A stretch of 6,701 nt of DNA, taken from positions 1 to 6,701 of the forward strand of contig JAPLGJ010000068.1 of NCBI GenBank assembly GCA_026390215.1, written 5' to 3'. The notes beneath the pieces were generated by a model that was not told the origin of the DNA, made no database searches, and worked only from the letters and a program-made list of their open reading frames with translations. Each line of letters starts with the position of its first letter. The stretch's first letter is position 1. The stretch comes from Caldisericota bacterium. GTDB taxonomy: Bacteria; Caldisericota; Caldisericia; Cryosericales; Cryosericaceae. The translations under genes were made by a program, and so were the position numbers. Below are positions 1-5,903 of this stretch, piece by piece.

Positions 1-334
1 CCTTGAGCTCCATGGTCTCGCCCATCATGACCGTACGGGTACTCATGACGTCTGCGAACATCTTGCCGGTCGACCACCGGACAAGCGTCCTGCCGCCCTG
101 CCGGACGATGAGGTCGTAGGTCTGGGATGACGTGAAGGTCAGAACCAGAGGCTGGTCGTTGCCGTTGTACACGGTGTAGCGCCAGTCGATGGCCTCGCCG
201 GGCGCGTATGACAGCTTGCCCGTCGTCAACGTTGCCGTTGGTGGCGCGTAGCGGATGCCGGCAGCATTCACCTGACGCATGCTCACCGTGAGTGCCAATG
301 CAGCTATCATGAGGACAATCAGCAGTTTTCTCAT
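1..334 (-). CDS. Secreted BsuPI-domain (proteinase-inhibitor-like) protein, partial
   Basis: Only the N-terminal 111 residues are present; the gene runs off the left edge. The start is the ATG at 332-334, with GGAGGTG six bases upstream. Residues 1-24 are a typical signal peptide (MRKLL, a hydrophobic core of about 15 residues, then VNA before AG), so the product is exported. From about residue 36 the sequence matches the BsuPI fold, named after the Bacillus subtilis intracellular proteinase inhibitor: a PGE turn, WRYTVYN, then the diagnostic stretch TFTSSQTYDLIV (67-78), then VRWSTGKMF (85-93) and a late MGE (104-106). In the family these strands form a beta sandwich. Exported members are common and mostly uncharacterised, so inhibition of a protease is a family label and not something the sequence proves. 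It is transcribed divergently from the VOC gene. Confidence 0.85.
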   Translation of the reverse strand, partial: MRKLLIVLMIAALALTVSMRQVNAAGIRYAPPTATLTTGKLSYAPGEAIDWRYTVYNGNDQPLVLTFTSSQTYDLIVRQGGRTLVRWSTGKMFADVMSTRTVMMGETMELK

Positions 335-340
335 CAGTCT

Positions 341-347
341 CACCTCC
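341..347 (-). promoter_or_regulatory. Ribosome binding site of the BsuPI-domain gene
   Basis: The minus strand reads GGAGGTG with six bases before the ATG at 334. It fixes the start of the signal-peptide-bearing protein. Confidence 0.85.
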
Positions 348-350
348 ATA

Positions 351-536
351 TGGCGGCCCTTGGGGGTCACCATCCTTCTTCCGATTGGACGGCAGTCCGC
401 GGGTCCTGGTTCCCGCAGTTCATCACAGAAGAGCGCATGTTCTGCAGCGTCTCATCTCCCCACGCGCTACGAGGATACTCCCGGCGTTTGCCCGAGCACC
501 GTCCCCGGATAACATCGTTGCGCATTGTGACGTGAA
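351..536. other. Divergent intergenic region
   Basis: The stretch lies between the ribosome binding site of the BsuPI gene and the VOC promoter region. It holds only small inverted repeats, such as GGAC-GGCA-GTCC at 387-398 and GCGGG/CCCGC at 399-416. I see no convincing gene and no riboswitch I can name, although on the minus strand it would be a transcribed leader if the TTGACA at 537-542 is used. Confidence 0.5.
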
Positions 537-542
537 TGTCAA
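514..542 (-). promoter_or_regulatory. Possible sigma-70-like promoter for the BsuPI-domain gene
   Basis: The minus strand has a perfect TTGACA (537-542). After a 17-base spacer comes a poor -10, AACGAT (514-519, 3 of 6 matches). If used, it gives a leader of roughly 170 bases before the ATG at 334. The -35 is convincing, the -10 is not, and I see no better candidate closer to the gene. Confidence 0.3.
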
Positions 543-550
543 GAATAGCC

Positions 551-578
551 TTGCACGGCTCGGGGCATGGAGTATGGT
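551..578 (+). promoter_or_regulatory. Possible promoter of the VOC gene
   Basis: TTGCAC (551-556) is followed, after 16 bases, by TATGGT (573-578). It lies about 45 bases upstream of the VOC start and would give a leader of roughly 35 bases. Each box matches four of six consensus positions, so the call is tentative. Confidence 0.35.
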
Positions 579-586
579 TTGGGTAG

Positions 587-600
587 AGGCCGCAAGGCCT
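587..600 (+). other. Small hairpin with a GCAA tetraloop upstream of the VOC ribosome binding site
   Basis: AGGCC (587-591) and GGCCT (596-600) pair perfectly around a GCAA loop, a stable GNRA tetraloop. It ends 9 bases before the Shine-Dalgarno sequence. It may shape the 5' end of the mRNA, but a five-pair stem can also arise by chance. Confidence 0.3.
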
Positions 601-609
601 GACAATGAC

Positions 610-615
610 AGGAGG
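610..615 (+). promoter_or_regulatory. Ribosome binding site deciding the VOC start
   Basis: A perfect AGGAGG lies six bases before the ATG at 622. The reading frame stays open upstream to 385, and this site is the reason for choosing the short form. Confidence 0.9.
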
Positions 616-621
616 CGTGAG

Positions 622-1020
622 ATGTTGCGACCGATGCATTTTGACCTGATGGCGAGAGACCCGGCGCGTGCGATCGCATTCTACAAGGCAGCGTTCGGCT
701 GGACCATTGAGAAGTGGGATGGACCCTACGATTACTACATGATCACGACCGGTGCGCCCGGTGAACCAGGCATCGACGGGGGACTCTCTCCGTCCACCGG
801 CGAGACTCTTGAAACGAACCTGACCCTTGGGGTGCTGTCCTTGGAAGAAGCCATGACGACTGTCACTGCTGCCGGAGGGATGATCGCAGGGGATATCCAG
901 ACAATTCCCGGCGTGGGACGCATGGTGACCTGCAAGGATACGGAAGGCAACAGCTTCGGCCTGATGGAGGAACCCAAGCCCGACAAGAGTGTCGAACTCG
1001 GCGAGCTGTCAGGCGTCTAG
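622..1020 (+). CDS. VOC-family (glyoxalase/bleomycin-resistance fold) protein
   Basis: A protein of 132 residues, the usual size for a single-chain VOC protein made of two beta-alpha-beta-beta-beta modules. Module one opens with MHFDLMARDPARAIAFYKAAFGW (residues 5-27): a beta strand, then the typical helix that ends in the FY...FGW signature. Module two runs from about LTLGVLSLEEAMTTV (67-81) to DTEGNSFGLMEE (106-117); the D-x-x-G-N-x-F-G-L-x-E ending is highly characteristic. His6 and Glu116 sit where this fold usually holds metal ligands. Substrate and reaction cannot be read from the sequence: related proteins include lyases, dioxygenases, thiol transferases and non-enzymatic binding proteins, and short ones of this type are usually annotated only as VOC family. 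It is transcribed alone and convergently with the SHOCT gene. The open frame upstream of 622 has no VOC similarity. Confidence 0.9.
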   Translation: MLRPMHFDLMARDPARAIAFYKAAFGWTIEKWDGPYDYYMITTGAPGEPGIDGGLSPSTGETLETNLTLGVLSLEEAMTTVTAAGGMIAGDIQTIPGVGRMVTCKDTEGNSFGLMEEPKPDKSVELGELSGV

Positions 1021-1021
1021 A

Positions 1022-1041
1022 GCAGACACCAGCGTGTCTGC
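1022..1041 (+). terminator. Hairpin directly after the VOC gene, possible weak terminator
   Basis: GCAGACAC (1022-1029) pairs perfectly with GTGTCTGC (1034-1041) around CAGC, starting one base after the stop codon. No T run follows, so it may be a transcript-end stabilising stem and not an intrinsic terminator. Confidence 0.4.
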
Positions 1042-1095
1042 GAAGGAAGCGCAGCGGGTCGGTACACAAGAGCCAGGCGGGCCGAACCAGGACAT

Positions 1096-1130
1096 GCAAA
1101 AACCCCTGTGTCGGCTTGCGGCACAGGGGT
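1096..1130 (-). terminator. Rho-independent terminator of the SHOCT gene
   Basis: On the minus strand ACCCCTGTG (1122-1130) pairs perfectly with CACAGGGGT (1102-1110), followed directly by a run of T (complement of the A run at 1098-1102). It lies 12 bases beyond the SHOCT stop codon. On the plus strand there is no T run, so it should work mainly in the minus direction, although the stem could also slow transcription from the VOC gene. Confidence 0.88.
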
Positions 1131-1142
1131 GAGTGTCACTTG

Positions 1143-1475
1143 TTACGGCAGCTTCTCGCCGTTCAGGATCTTTAGTCGCTCTTCGTACTCTTCCTTGGTC
1201 ATGTCGCCACTGGCGAATCTCTTCCGGAGGATATCCAGAGCTTCGTCCTGCCCATTCTGCATGAGGTCGCGATCGTCATACATGCCGTGCATGTGACGCA
1301 TGCCGCCCATGCCACAGCCCATACCATGTCGTCTCCATGTTGCCATGCGGATGATCCAGACGATGAGCGCGATGAAGAACACCAGGCACAGCAGGCCCAT
1401 GAACAGATGCCCACCGCCCCACATGCCGCCCCAACCGCCGCGTTCGAAACCACCATATCTTGCAAATCCCATCAT
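1143..1475 (-). CDS. Small membrane protein with Met/His/Cys-rich patch and SHOCT domain
   Basis: A protein of 110 residues in three parts. Residues 1-23 are rich in Gly, Trp and aromatics and end in GGGH. Residues 24-42 (LFMGLLCLVFFIALIVWII) form one membrane helix. It is followed by RRHGMGCGMGGMRHMHGMY (48-66), dense in His, Met and Cys. Residues 77-105 match the SHOCT domain, with the typical ALDILRKRFASGDMTKEEYEER (79-100). SHOCT is a short C-terminal helical module thought to aid oligomerisation. Basic residues after the helix suggest the C-terminal half is cytoplasmic. Met/His/Cys clusters of this kind can bind Cu(I) or similar soft metals, but that is inference. The start is the ATG at 1473-1475, with AAGGAG (1487-1492) 11 bases away, rather long; the next codon is also ATG. 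It has its own terminator. The function is unknown. Confidence 0.85.
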   Translation of the reverse strand: MMGFARYGGFERGGWGGMWGGGHLFMGLLCLVFFIALIVWIIRMATWRRHGMGCGMGGMRHMHGMYDDRDLMQNGQDEALDILRKRFASGDMTKEEYEERLKILNGEKLP

Positions 1476-1514
1476 AGATATCGCTTCTCCTTTCTACGGG
1501 GCGCCTTTGCGTCC

Positions 1515-1540
1515 CTGTATGTTCTATACGCAGCATACAG
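1515..1540. promoter_or_regulatory. Inverted repeat CTGTATG-N12-CATACAG, possible operator
   Basis: CTGTATG (1515-1521) and CATACAG (1534-1540) are perfect inverted repeats with centres 19 bases apart, about two helical turns. A nested pair, GTAT (1517-1520) and ATAC (1526-1529), lies inside. The site is 40-65 bases upstream of the SHOCT start, and TATAGA on the minus strand, a possible -10 box, falls between the two half sites. This is the arrangement expected for a dimeric regulator, but no family can be named from it. Confidence 0.4.
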
Positions 1541-1616
1541 ACGTTTCGTACACACGATTGTGAAGGTGGGACTGCTGACAACTGCGGGTTGGCTTGCTGG
1601 GCTGCGACGGTGTCCA

Positions 1617-1632
1617 TCGCCTGTTCCGGCGA
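1617..1632 (-). other. Small hairpin just after the NERD gene
   Basis: The minus strand has TCGCC and GGCGA around a six-base loop, two bases past the NERD stop codon. There is no T run, so it is not a convincing terminator; read-through into the SHOCT gene is possible. Confidence 0.25.
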
Positions 1633-1634
1633 GC

Positions 1635-2609
1635 CTAGGTCAGCGTCCCGCATACGAGAGCGACGTCCTGGACTGACATGAGCTGGGGGCCGTACTGGAC
1701 GTATGCGAGCAGGCGCGCCGTGGGCATGATGGCGACATGCGCTCCGCCGGACCTGGTGGGCGGGGCACCATCACAGGCGACGACCGACCGCACGATCTGG
1801 TCGCAGCCCGCGTCCTTCAGGATGTGGGAGCAGAGGAACGACGCCCGCGTCACCTGCAGCACGGGGTCCGCTTCATCACCGTCCACGATAGCGGTGCGAC
1901 TCCAATTCCTGGTCTCGATGGCGTAGGCGCCCGTGGGACCGATGAGAAGGTGGTCGAGCTGTGCAGTTTTCAAGTAGCTGTCTTCGAACGGGATGTCCCG
2001 GTCGTAGCGCAGGTGGAGGTCGTTGATGAGGACGAAATCGTCTGGCAGGGTGCTGAGAGTCCTGATGACTGCACGTTCTGCGACGGCATTGGCTAGGACT
2101 GCGGAGTGGGCGATCGCTTCGATGCCCGTGACGATGCGGTGGGCGCCTTCGACACGTCTCGCCACCTCGGTCTCGCGGCTGGCGAGGAAGTCCTGGAGGG
2201 CGCGCTGAGCGGGAATGACGGCACGTGATCGTGCACGTACCTGTACGCGTTCCTGTGCCTGCAGACCCAAACGGGATAACCCAACCCACAGGCCCTTCAC
2301 CGTTCGCAGGGCCACGGGACCGGGGCGGCTCAGGCGGGCGGCCAGATGTGCTGTCTCCTGTCCGGAGCGAGCGCGGATGCGCGCGATGTCCGCGGCGCAG
2401 GAGGACCGTTGTTCCGCCAGCCTGTGTTCCAGGGCGGCCTCCTGGAGTGCCAGATCGTCGCGCGCCAGCGTATCCTGCTGAACCAGGACCTTCTGGGCGC
2501 GCGCCAGCTGGATACCCACGTCGGACGGCTCGTTCACGACGATACCCGCCGTTCGCGCCATGGCCAGCACGGCCTTCCATGCTCCGCTTACGCCGATGAC
2601 TATTGCCAC
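1635..2609 (-). CDS. Coiled-coil and NERD-domain protein
   Basis: A protein of 324 residues. The start is GTG at 2607-2609, chosen because GGGAGG lies seven bases upstream and a good promoter about 27-56 bases upstream; the frame is open further to an ATG at 2783, but that region is upstream of the promoter. Residues 32-92 are charged and Ala/Leu/Gln-rich and look like a coiled coil; 110-180 are also helical. The NERD (nuclease-related) domain starts near AVAERAVIRTLSTLPDDFVLIND (175-197) and reaches its signature in AQLDHLLIGPTGAYAIETRNW (216-236), with the expected Asp219 and Glu232 of a restriction-endonuclease-like core. The usual Glu-x-Lys is Glu-Thr-Arg here. The first 20 residues are mildly hydrophobic but not a convincing signal or anchor. 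Known NERD proteins are mostly uncharacterised; DNA processing is the family guess, and activity here is uncertain. It is followed by 159 bases before the SHOCT gene. Confidence 0.8.
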   Translation of the reverse strand: MAIVIGVSGAWKAVLAMARTAGIVVNEPSDVGIQLARAQKVLVQQDTLARDDLALQEAALEHRLAEQRSSCAADIARIRARSGQETAHLAARLSRPGPVALRTVKGLWVGLSRLGLQAQERVQVRARSRAVIPAQRALQDFLASRETEVARRVEGAHRIVTGIEAIAHSAVLANAVAERAVIRTLSTLPDDFVLINDLHLRYDRDIPFEDSYLKTAQLDHLLIGPTGAYAIETRNWSRTAIVDGDEADPVLQVTRASFLCSHILKDAGCDQIVRSVVACDGAPPTRSGGAHVAIMPTARLLAYVQYGPQLMSVQDVALVCGTLT

Positions 2610-2616
2610 GTGTCCG

Positions 2617-2622
2617 CCTCCC
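2617..2622 (-). promoter_or_regulatory. Ribosome binding site deciding the NERD start
   Basis: GGGAGG on the minus strand, seven bases before GTG. No comparable site stands before the distant upstream ATG. Confidence 0.8.
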
Positions 2623-2635
2623 GGTTCTCGATGAC

Positions 2636-2665
2636 AGTATAAGCACAGGACGGCTGCTTCGTCAA
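2636..2665 (-). promoter_or_regulatory. Sigma-70-like promoter of the NERD gene
   Basis: The minus strand has TTGACG (2660-2665), an 18-base spacer and TATACT (2636-2641), five of six matches in each box. Transcription would start near 2629, giving a leader of about 20 bases with the ribosome binding site inside it. The promoter shows that the gene can be transcribed independently of the ATPase upstream. Confidence 0.7.
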
Positions 2666-2692
2666 CGGTGCGCGAGCCGAGATGCTCCCGCC

Positions 2693-2815
2693 TCACGCGG
2701 CCGGGATACAGATCTTGGCCCAGGCGATGCTGCGCCAGTTGCCGCCGTTCAGGTCCCCCTCGAAGACCTGTCGTCCATGCCATCGCCTCGGCACAACCCT
2801 CGAGCCCCCGATTGG
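2693..2815 (-). pseudogene. Coding-like tail after the ATPase stop: gene remnant or small ORF
   Basis: Directly after the ATPase stop codon, in the same frame, the minus strand stays open for 40 codons to a TGA at 2693-2695. It encodes PIGGSRVVPRRW, then VFEGDLNGGNWRSIAWAK. About 23 of the last 24 codons end in G or C, as in the real genes nearby, whereas the overlapping frame has mixed third positions. The content therefore looks like selected protein sequence. It could be (a) the degraded end of another gene, (b) a C-terminal part of the ATPase separated by a stop, or (c) a small gene starting at GTG 2792-2794 (33 residues), which has only a weak GAGGG ahead of it. I recognise no family. 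I rate it a remnant as the plainest reading. Confidence 0.4.
2750..2770. other. Hairpin between the ATPase and NERD genes
   Basis: CAGGTC (2750-2755) and GACCTG (2765-2770) pair perfectly around a nine-base loop. No T run follows on either strand. I find no convincing intrinsic terminator for the ATPase in the 206-base gap. Confidence 0.3.
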
Positions 2816-5800
2816 TCAGGTCACTGTGCTGCTGCCTCCGTCGGCCGAATGTGCTACCCTGTAGCGGAACCGACGGAATGCACGCGACACTTCGCCGACA
2901 ACAACGGTAGCCAGGCCCAGGGCGAGCACACGGAGCCAGACGAGCGGGGGCAGGGGCGCAGTGCTGAACGCGGCGCCTCCAACCTGGGTCAGTCCGACCT
3001 GGATGATGGTGATGACGGCCACGACGGCCCAGAACGTCTTGCTGCGAGCCAGCCCCGCAAAGGCGGACTTGTCAGGACGCACACTGCGTGCATTGAACAG
3101 GTTGAAGACCTGCATGAAGACATAGGACGTGAAGACGACAGAGCTGACCTGCCGGGCGTCCGTGCGGTCCGCGCCCAGGTACCAGCCGGTGGCCTGCATG
3201 AACAGTGTGACGGCGACGAACCACGTACTCATGACGAGGATGTTGTGCAGCATGTTGTGCGTGACGAAGGACTCGGTGCGTCGCTTGGGCCGGTCGTTCA
3301 TCAGTTCATCCCGCTTGGGCTCCAGGCTCAGTGCCAGTGCGGCGAGCGTGTCCATGATGAGGTTGATCCACAGGAGCTGGAGGATGGTGAGCGGCATCTC
3401 GCGGAAGTCGGCGCCCGGCAGGAGCCGAACGCCACCACGTGCAAGCAGGCTTGTCCCGAGCGCAAGGAGCGGACTGACGAAAGCGATCGTCAGGGCCGAG
3501 AGGTTGATGCTCAGCTGGAACTGCAGGAACTTCTGGATATTCTCGTACAGCGTGCGCCCCCAGTGCACGGCACGCACGATGCTGCCGAAGTTGTCGTCGA
3601 CAAGCACGATGTCGCTGGCCTCCTTGGCGACGTCAGTGCCGCGCAGTCCCATCGAGATGCCAACGTCTGCCATCTTGAGTGCTGGCGCGTCGTTGGTGCC
3701 ATCACCCGTGACTGCAACGACGTGGCCAAGAGACTGCAGGACCTCCACCAGGCGTTTCTTCTGCATGGGTTCTGAGCGGGCAAGCACCTTGAGGCGTGGT
3801 GCGACGACACGCAACTCGTCGTCGCTCATGGCTGCAAACTGCTCGCCTGTCAGCAGGAGCCCGTCATCGGACCACACGCCGGCGCGCATTGCTACTGCGC
3901 GGGCCGTGGCAGGGCTGTCGCCGGTGACCATCTTGACGTCGATGCCGGCACGGTGTGCCGTCGAGACTGCGGCGGGAACGTCCGTGCGGACAGGGTCGAC
4001 GATGCCGGCCAGCGCCTGGAGGGTCAGACCATCCTCGCGCACGTCACCCTCCGACTCCATGCGACGGTAGGCAAGAGCAAGCGTCCGCATCTCGCGTTCG
4101 GCCATGCCGGCGAGCACGCGGTGGAGTTCAGGTTCGTGGCGGTCGAAGGGTTCTGTCTGACCGTCAGCCAGTTCGACGTCGACACAGCGGTTCAGGACCC
4201 TCTCGGGTGCTCCCTTGACCAGCAGCCATAGCCGGTCGCCGCTGCGGACGACGGTACTCATGACTTTGCGCTGTGAGGAGAAATCCTCTCGGCGCAGCGC
4301 CGGATACCTCTCCCGCAGGTCGGTGTATGAGATGCCTCGGTCCTGCAGCCACTTGAGGAGCGCGCCTTCGGTCGAGCTGCCGACAAAATGCAGCTCGCCA
4401 CCACGGTCATCAAGGTGGCCGGTGGAATTGGCGGCGATGCCCAGAGCGAGCAGGTCGTCCACGTGGACGTCGTCAAGAGCGGGTTGGCCGTCCTCTGGAT
4501 CGCGCGCATACAGACGTCCCCGCGCATAGAGGGTGGCGAGGGACATGCGGTTGAGTGTCATCGTGCCGGTCTTGTCGCTGAAGATGACGTCGACCGAACC
4601 GATCGTCTCCGCAGCGATCATCTTGCGCACCAGGTTGTTGTCCTTCCGGATGTTGCGGGCGCTGAGCGCCAGGCTGATGGAAACTGCCATGGGAAGGCCC
4701 TCAGGCACGGCTATGACGACAATGGTCACGGCAAGGATGAGGACTTCCAGCGTGGGGCTGACGACGCCCGTCACGAGGTTCGCCAGCGCGCTTCCCTGAC
4801 CCGCAAAAGGGGTTCCCCACACGAAGGCCGAGGCCAACACCATAGCGAAGATGGCACAGCCACCTGCCAGGAAGGCGGGGACCAGCACGTGGTGATACTT
4901 GCGCCCTTTGGTCAGGGCAAACACGACAACGGAGCCGATGATGGCGAGCACAGCTGACGAGAGAACGGTCCTGCCCACCGGGGCCAGCGGTCCACCCAGG
5001 TCGCCACGGAGCGCCGCGGCTGCGAAGACTGAGGCGAAGATCAGGACCGCAGCCCCCGTTCCAGCGATGTTGATGACATCGGCCAGGTCCTGAAGTTTGC
5101 GCTCCAGGGGGGTCTGCTCACGCTTGGTGGTCTGGATGTCACGAATGATGATGCCACGCTCCGAGGAGTCACCCACGGCGACGGCCAGCATCGTGCCACT
5201 GCCCCCCACCACGTTCGTTCCGCCGACCATGAATGTCGAGCCGCGCTTGTCGTCGGGACCGTCTGTCCCGTCCTTGGCAGCCGGCTCCGTTTCCCCGTTC
5301 CAGAACGACTGGTCGACGGTGAGGTTGCTGGCGGCAACGAGCCAACCGTCTGCCGGGACCTTGTCGCCGCTCTCGAGATGGACGAGGTCGCCTGTGACCA
5401 GTTCGCCGACGGGAATTGTCTTGAAGCGACCATCCCGGGTCACCTTGATGGTCAGGTTCTCGTACTCTTTCCGCAGGAGGTCGAACGCGCGGTCCGCCCG
5501 CCACTCCAGGAGGAAGCCGACGCCGGTGGCGATGAGTGCGGCGACCAGGATGCCGGCCGATTCAGCGATGCCCAGCCAGTCACCCACCGAGACGCCCTTG
5601 TAGGCGCCTGCCGCCAGCGACAGGACCGCACAAACGAGCAGGATGCGGATGGTGGGATCGTGGAACTTGCGCAGGAACTGCCTCCACAGCGGTTCCTTGC
5701 GTGCGGGTGTGATGTCGTTGCCGCCATACAGCTGGCGGTTGCGTGCGACCTGGTTTGTGGTAAGCCCGTCGCGCAGGTCCGTACCCAGGTCAAGCGCCCG

Positions 5801-5830
5801 GGCCACGACGCGCTGGTGTGTGTCTGTCAT
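2816..5830 (-). CDS. P2B (PMCA-like) P-type cation ATPase, predicted Mn2+/Ca2+ exporter
   Basis: An ATP-driven cation pump of 1004 residues in the inner membrane. Landmarks in order: cation-ATPase N-terminal domain (about 5-60); M1-M2 (62-108); actuator domain with NGE at 178-180 where TGE is usual; M3 (253-275); two further hydrophobic segments (285-306, 314-338); M4 with PEGLP (376-380); phosphorylation site DKTGTMT with Asp419; nucleotide-binding KGAPE (539-543); TGD (636-638); hinge TGDGTNDAP (708-716); M5 with Asn776 and Ala779; M6 with NLIMDT (823-828); M7-M10 to about 980. KDNNLVRKM after M4, the M5 Asn-x-x-Ala and NLIMDT mark it as PMCA-like and not SERCA-like, implying one transported ion per cycle. 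The start ATG has AGGAG five bases upstream. A yybP-ykoY riboswitch precedes it, which points to Mn2+ export as well as, or instead of, Ca2+. No calmodulin-binding tail is visible. Gene class is near certain; the ion is inferred. Confidence 0.95.
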   Translation of the reverse strand: MTDTHQRVVARALDLGTDLRDGLTTNQVARNRQLYGGNDITPARKEPLWRQFLRKFHDPTIRILLVCAVLSLAAGAYKGVSVGDWLGIAESAGILVAALIATGVGFLLEWRADRAFDLLRKEYENLTIKVTRDGRFKTIPVGELVTGDLVHLESGDKVPADGWLVAASNLTVDQSFWNGETEPAAKDGTDGPDDKRGSTFMVGGTNVVGGSGTMLAVAVGDSSERGIIIRDIQTTKREQTPLERKLQDLADVINIAGTGAAVLIFASVFAAAALRGDLGGPLAPVGRTVLSSAVLAIIGSVVVFALTKGRKYHHVLVPAFLAGGCAIFAMVLASAFVWGTPFAGQGSALANLVTGVVSPTLEVLILAVTIVVIAVPEGLPMAVSISLALSARNIRKDNNLVRKMIAAETIGSVDVIFSDKTGTMTLNRMSLATLYARGRLYARDPEDGQPALDDVHVDDLLALGIAANSTGHLDDRGGELHFVGSSTEGALLKWLQDRGISYTDLRERYPALRREDFSSQRKVMSTVVRSGDRLWLLVKGAPERVLNRCVDVELADGQTEPFDRHEPELHRVLAGMAEREMRTLALAYRRMESEGDVREDGLTLQALAGIVDPVRTDVPAAVSTAHRAGIDVKMVTGDSPATARAVAMRAGVWSDDGLLLTGEQFAAMSDDELRVVAPRLKVLARSEPMQKKRLVEVLQSLGHVVAVTGDGTNDAPALKMADVGISMGLRGTDVAKEASDIVLVDDNFGSIVRAVHWGRTLYENIQKFLQFQLSINLSALTIAFVSPLLALGTSLLARGGVRLLPGADFREMPLTILQLLWINLIMDTLAALALSLEPKRDELMNDRPKRRTESFVTHNMLHNILVMSTWFVAVTLFMQATGWYLGADRTDARQVSSVVFTSYVFMQVFNLFNARSVRPDKSAFAGLARSKTFWAVVAVITIIQVGLTQVGGAAFSTAPLPPLVWLRVLALGLATVVVGEVSRAFRRFRYRVAHSADGGSSTVT

Positions 5831-5835
5831 GGTTG

Positions 5836-5840
5836 CTCCT
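5836..5840 (-). promoter_or_regulatory. Ribosome binding site of the ATPase gene
   Basis: AGGAG on the minus strand, five bases before the ATG. It is more than 30 bases downstream of the leader hairpin, so the switch does not appear to act by hiding this site. Confidence 0.85.
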
Positions 5841-5868
5841 CTGCTTCTGCGGGGCGGCCCGGATACGG

Positions 5869-5903
5869 AAAGAGACCGCCATGATCACTGTCATGGTGGT
5901 CTC
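5869..5903 (-). terminator. Riboswitch-controlled terminator hairpin
   Basis: On the minus strand GAGACCACCATG (5892-5903) pairs with CATGGCGGTCTC (5872-5883): 11 pairs with one A-C mismatch, an eight-base loop, then three T (5869-5871) that extend a TCTCTTT run. The T run is short, so the terminator may be partial. Its 5' arm consists of the GAGACC of the aptamer core plus the CCATG of the aptamer closing stem, so hairpin and folded aptamer exclude each other. This predicts that ligand binding turns the ATPase on. Confidence 0.7.

Noticed and set aside
395..425. GGAACCAGGACCCGCGG on the minus strand, faintly like a T-box motif
   Set aside because: The conserved TGGNACCGCG is not matched, and the downstream gene is unrelated to amino-acid metabolism or tRNA charging.
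385..621. In-frame N-terminal extension of the VOC protein by 79 residues
   Set aside because: The extension has no VOC similarity, and a perfect AGGAGG stands six bases before the ATG at 622.
2610..2783. In-frame N-terminal extension of the NERD protein to an ATG at 2783
   Set aside because: It would include the TTGACG/TATACT promoter and lacks coding-like third positions, while GTG at 2609 has a good ribosome binding site.
2603..3775. A 390-codon open frame on the plus strand, and other long plus-strand frames across the ATPase
   Set aside because: They lie antisense to the ATPase, which has complete motifs. Their translations show no family features and reflect GC-rich third positions of the opposite strand.
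39..4264. GTACTCATGAC occurring three times (near 39, 3224 and 4254)
   Set aside because: All three encode V-M-S-T in frame within minus-strand genes, so they reflect shared codon preference and not a repeat element.
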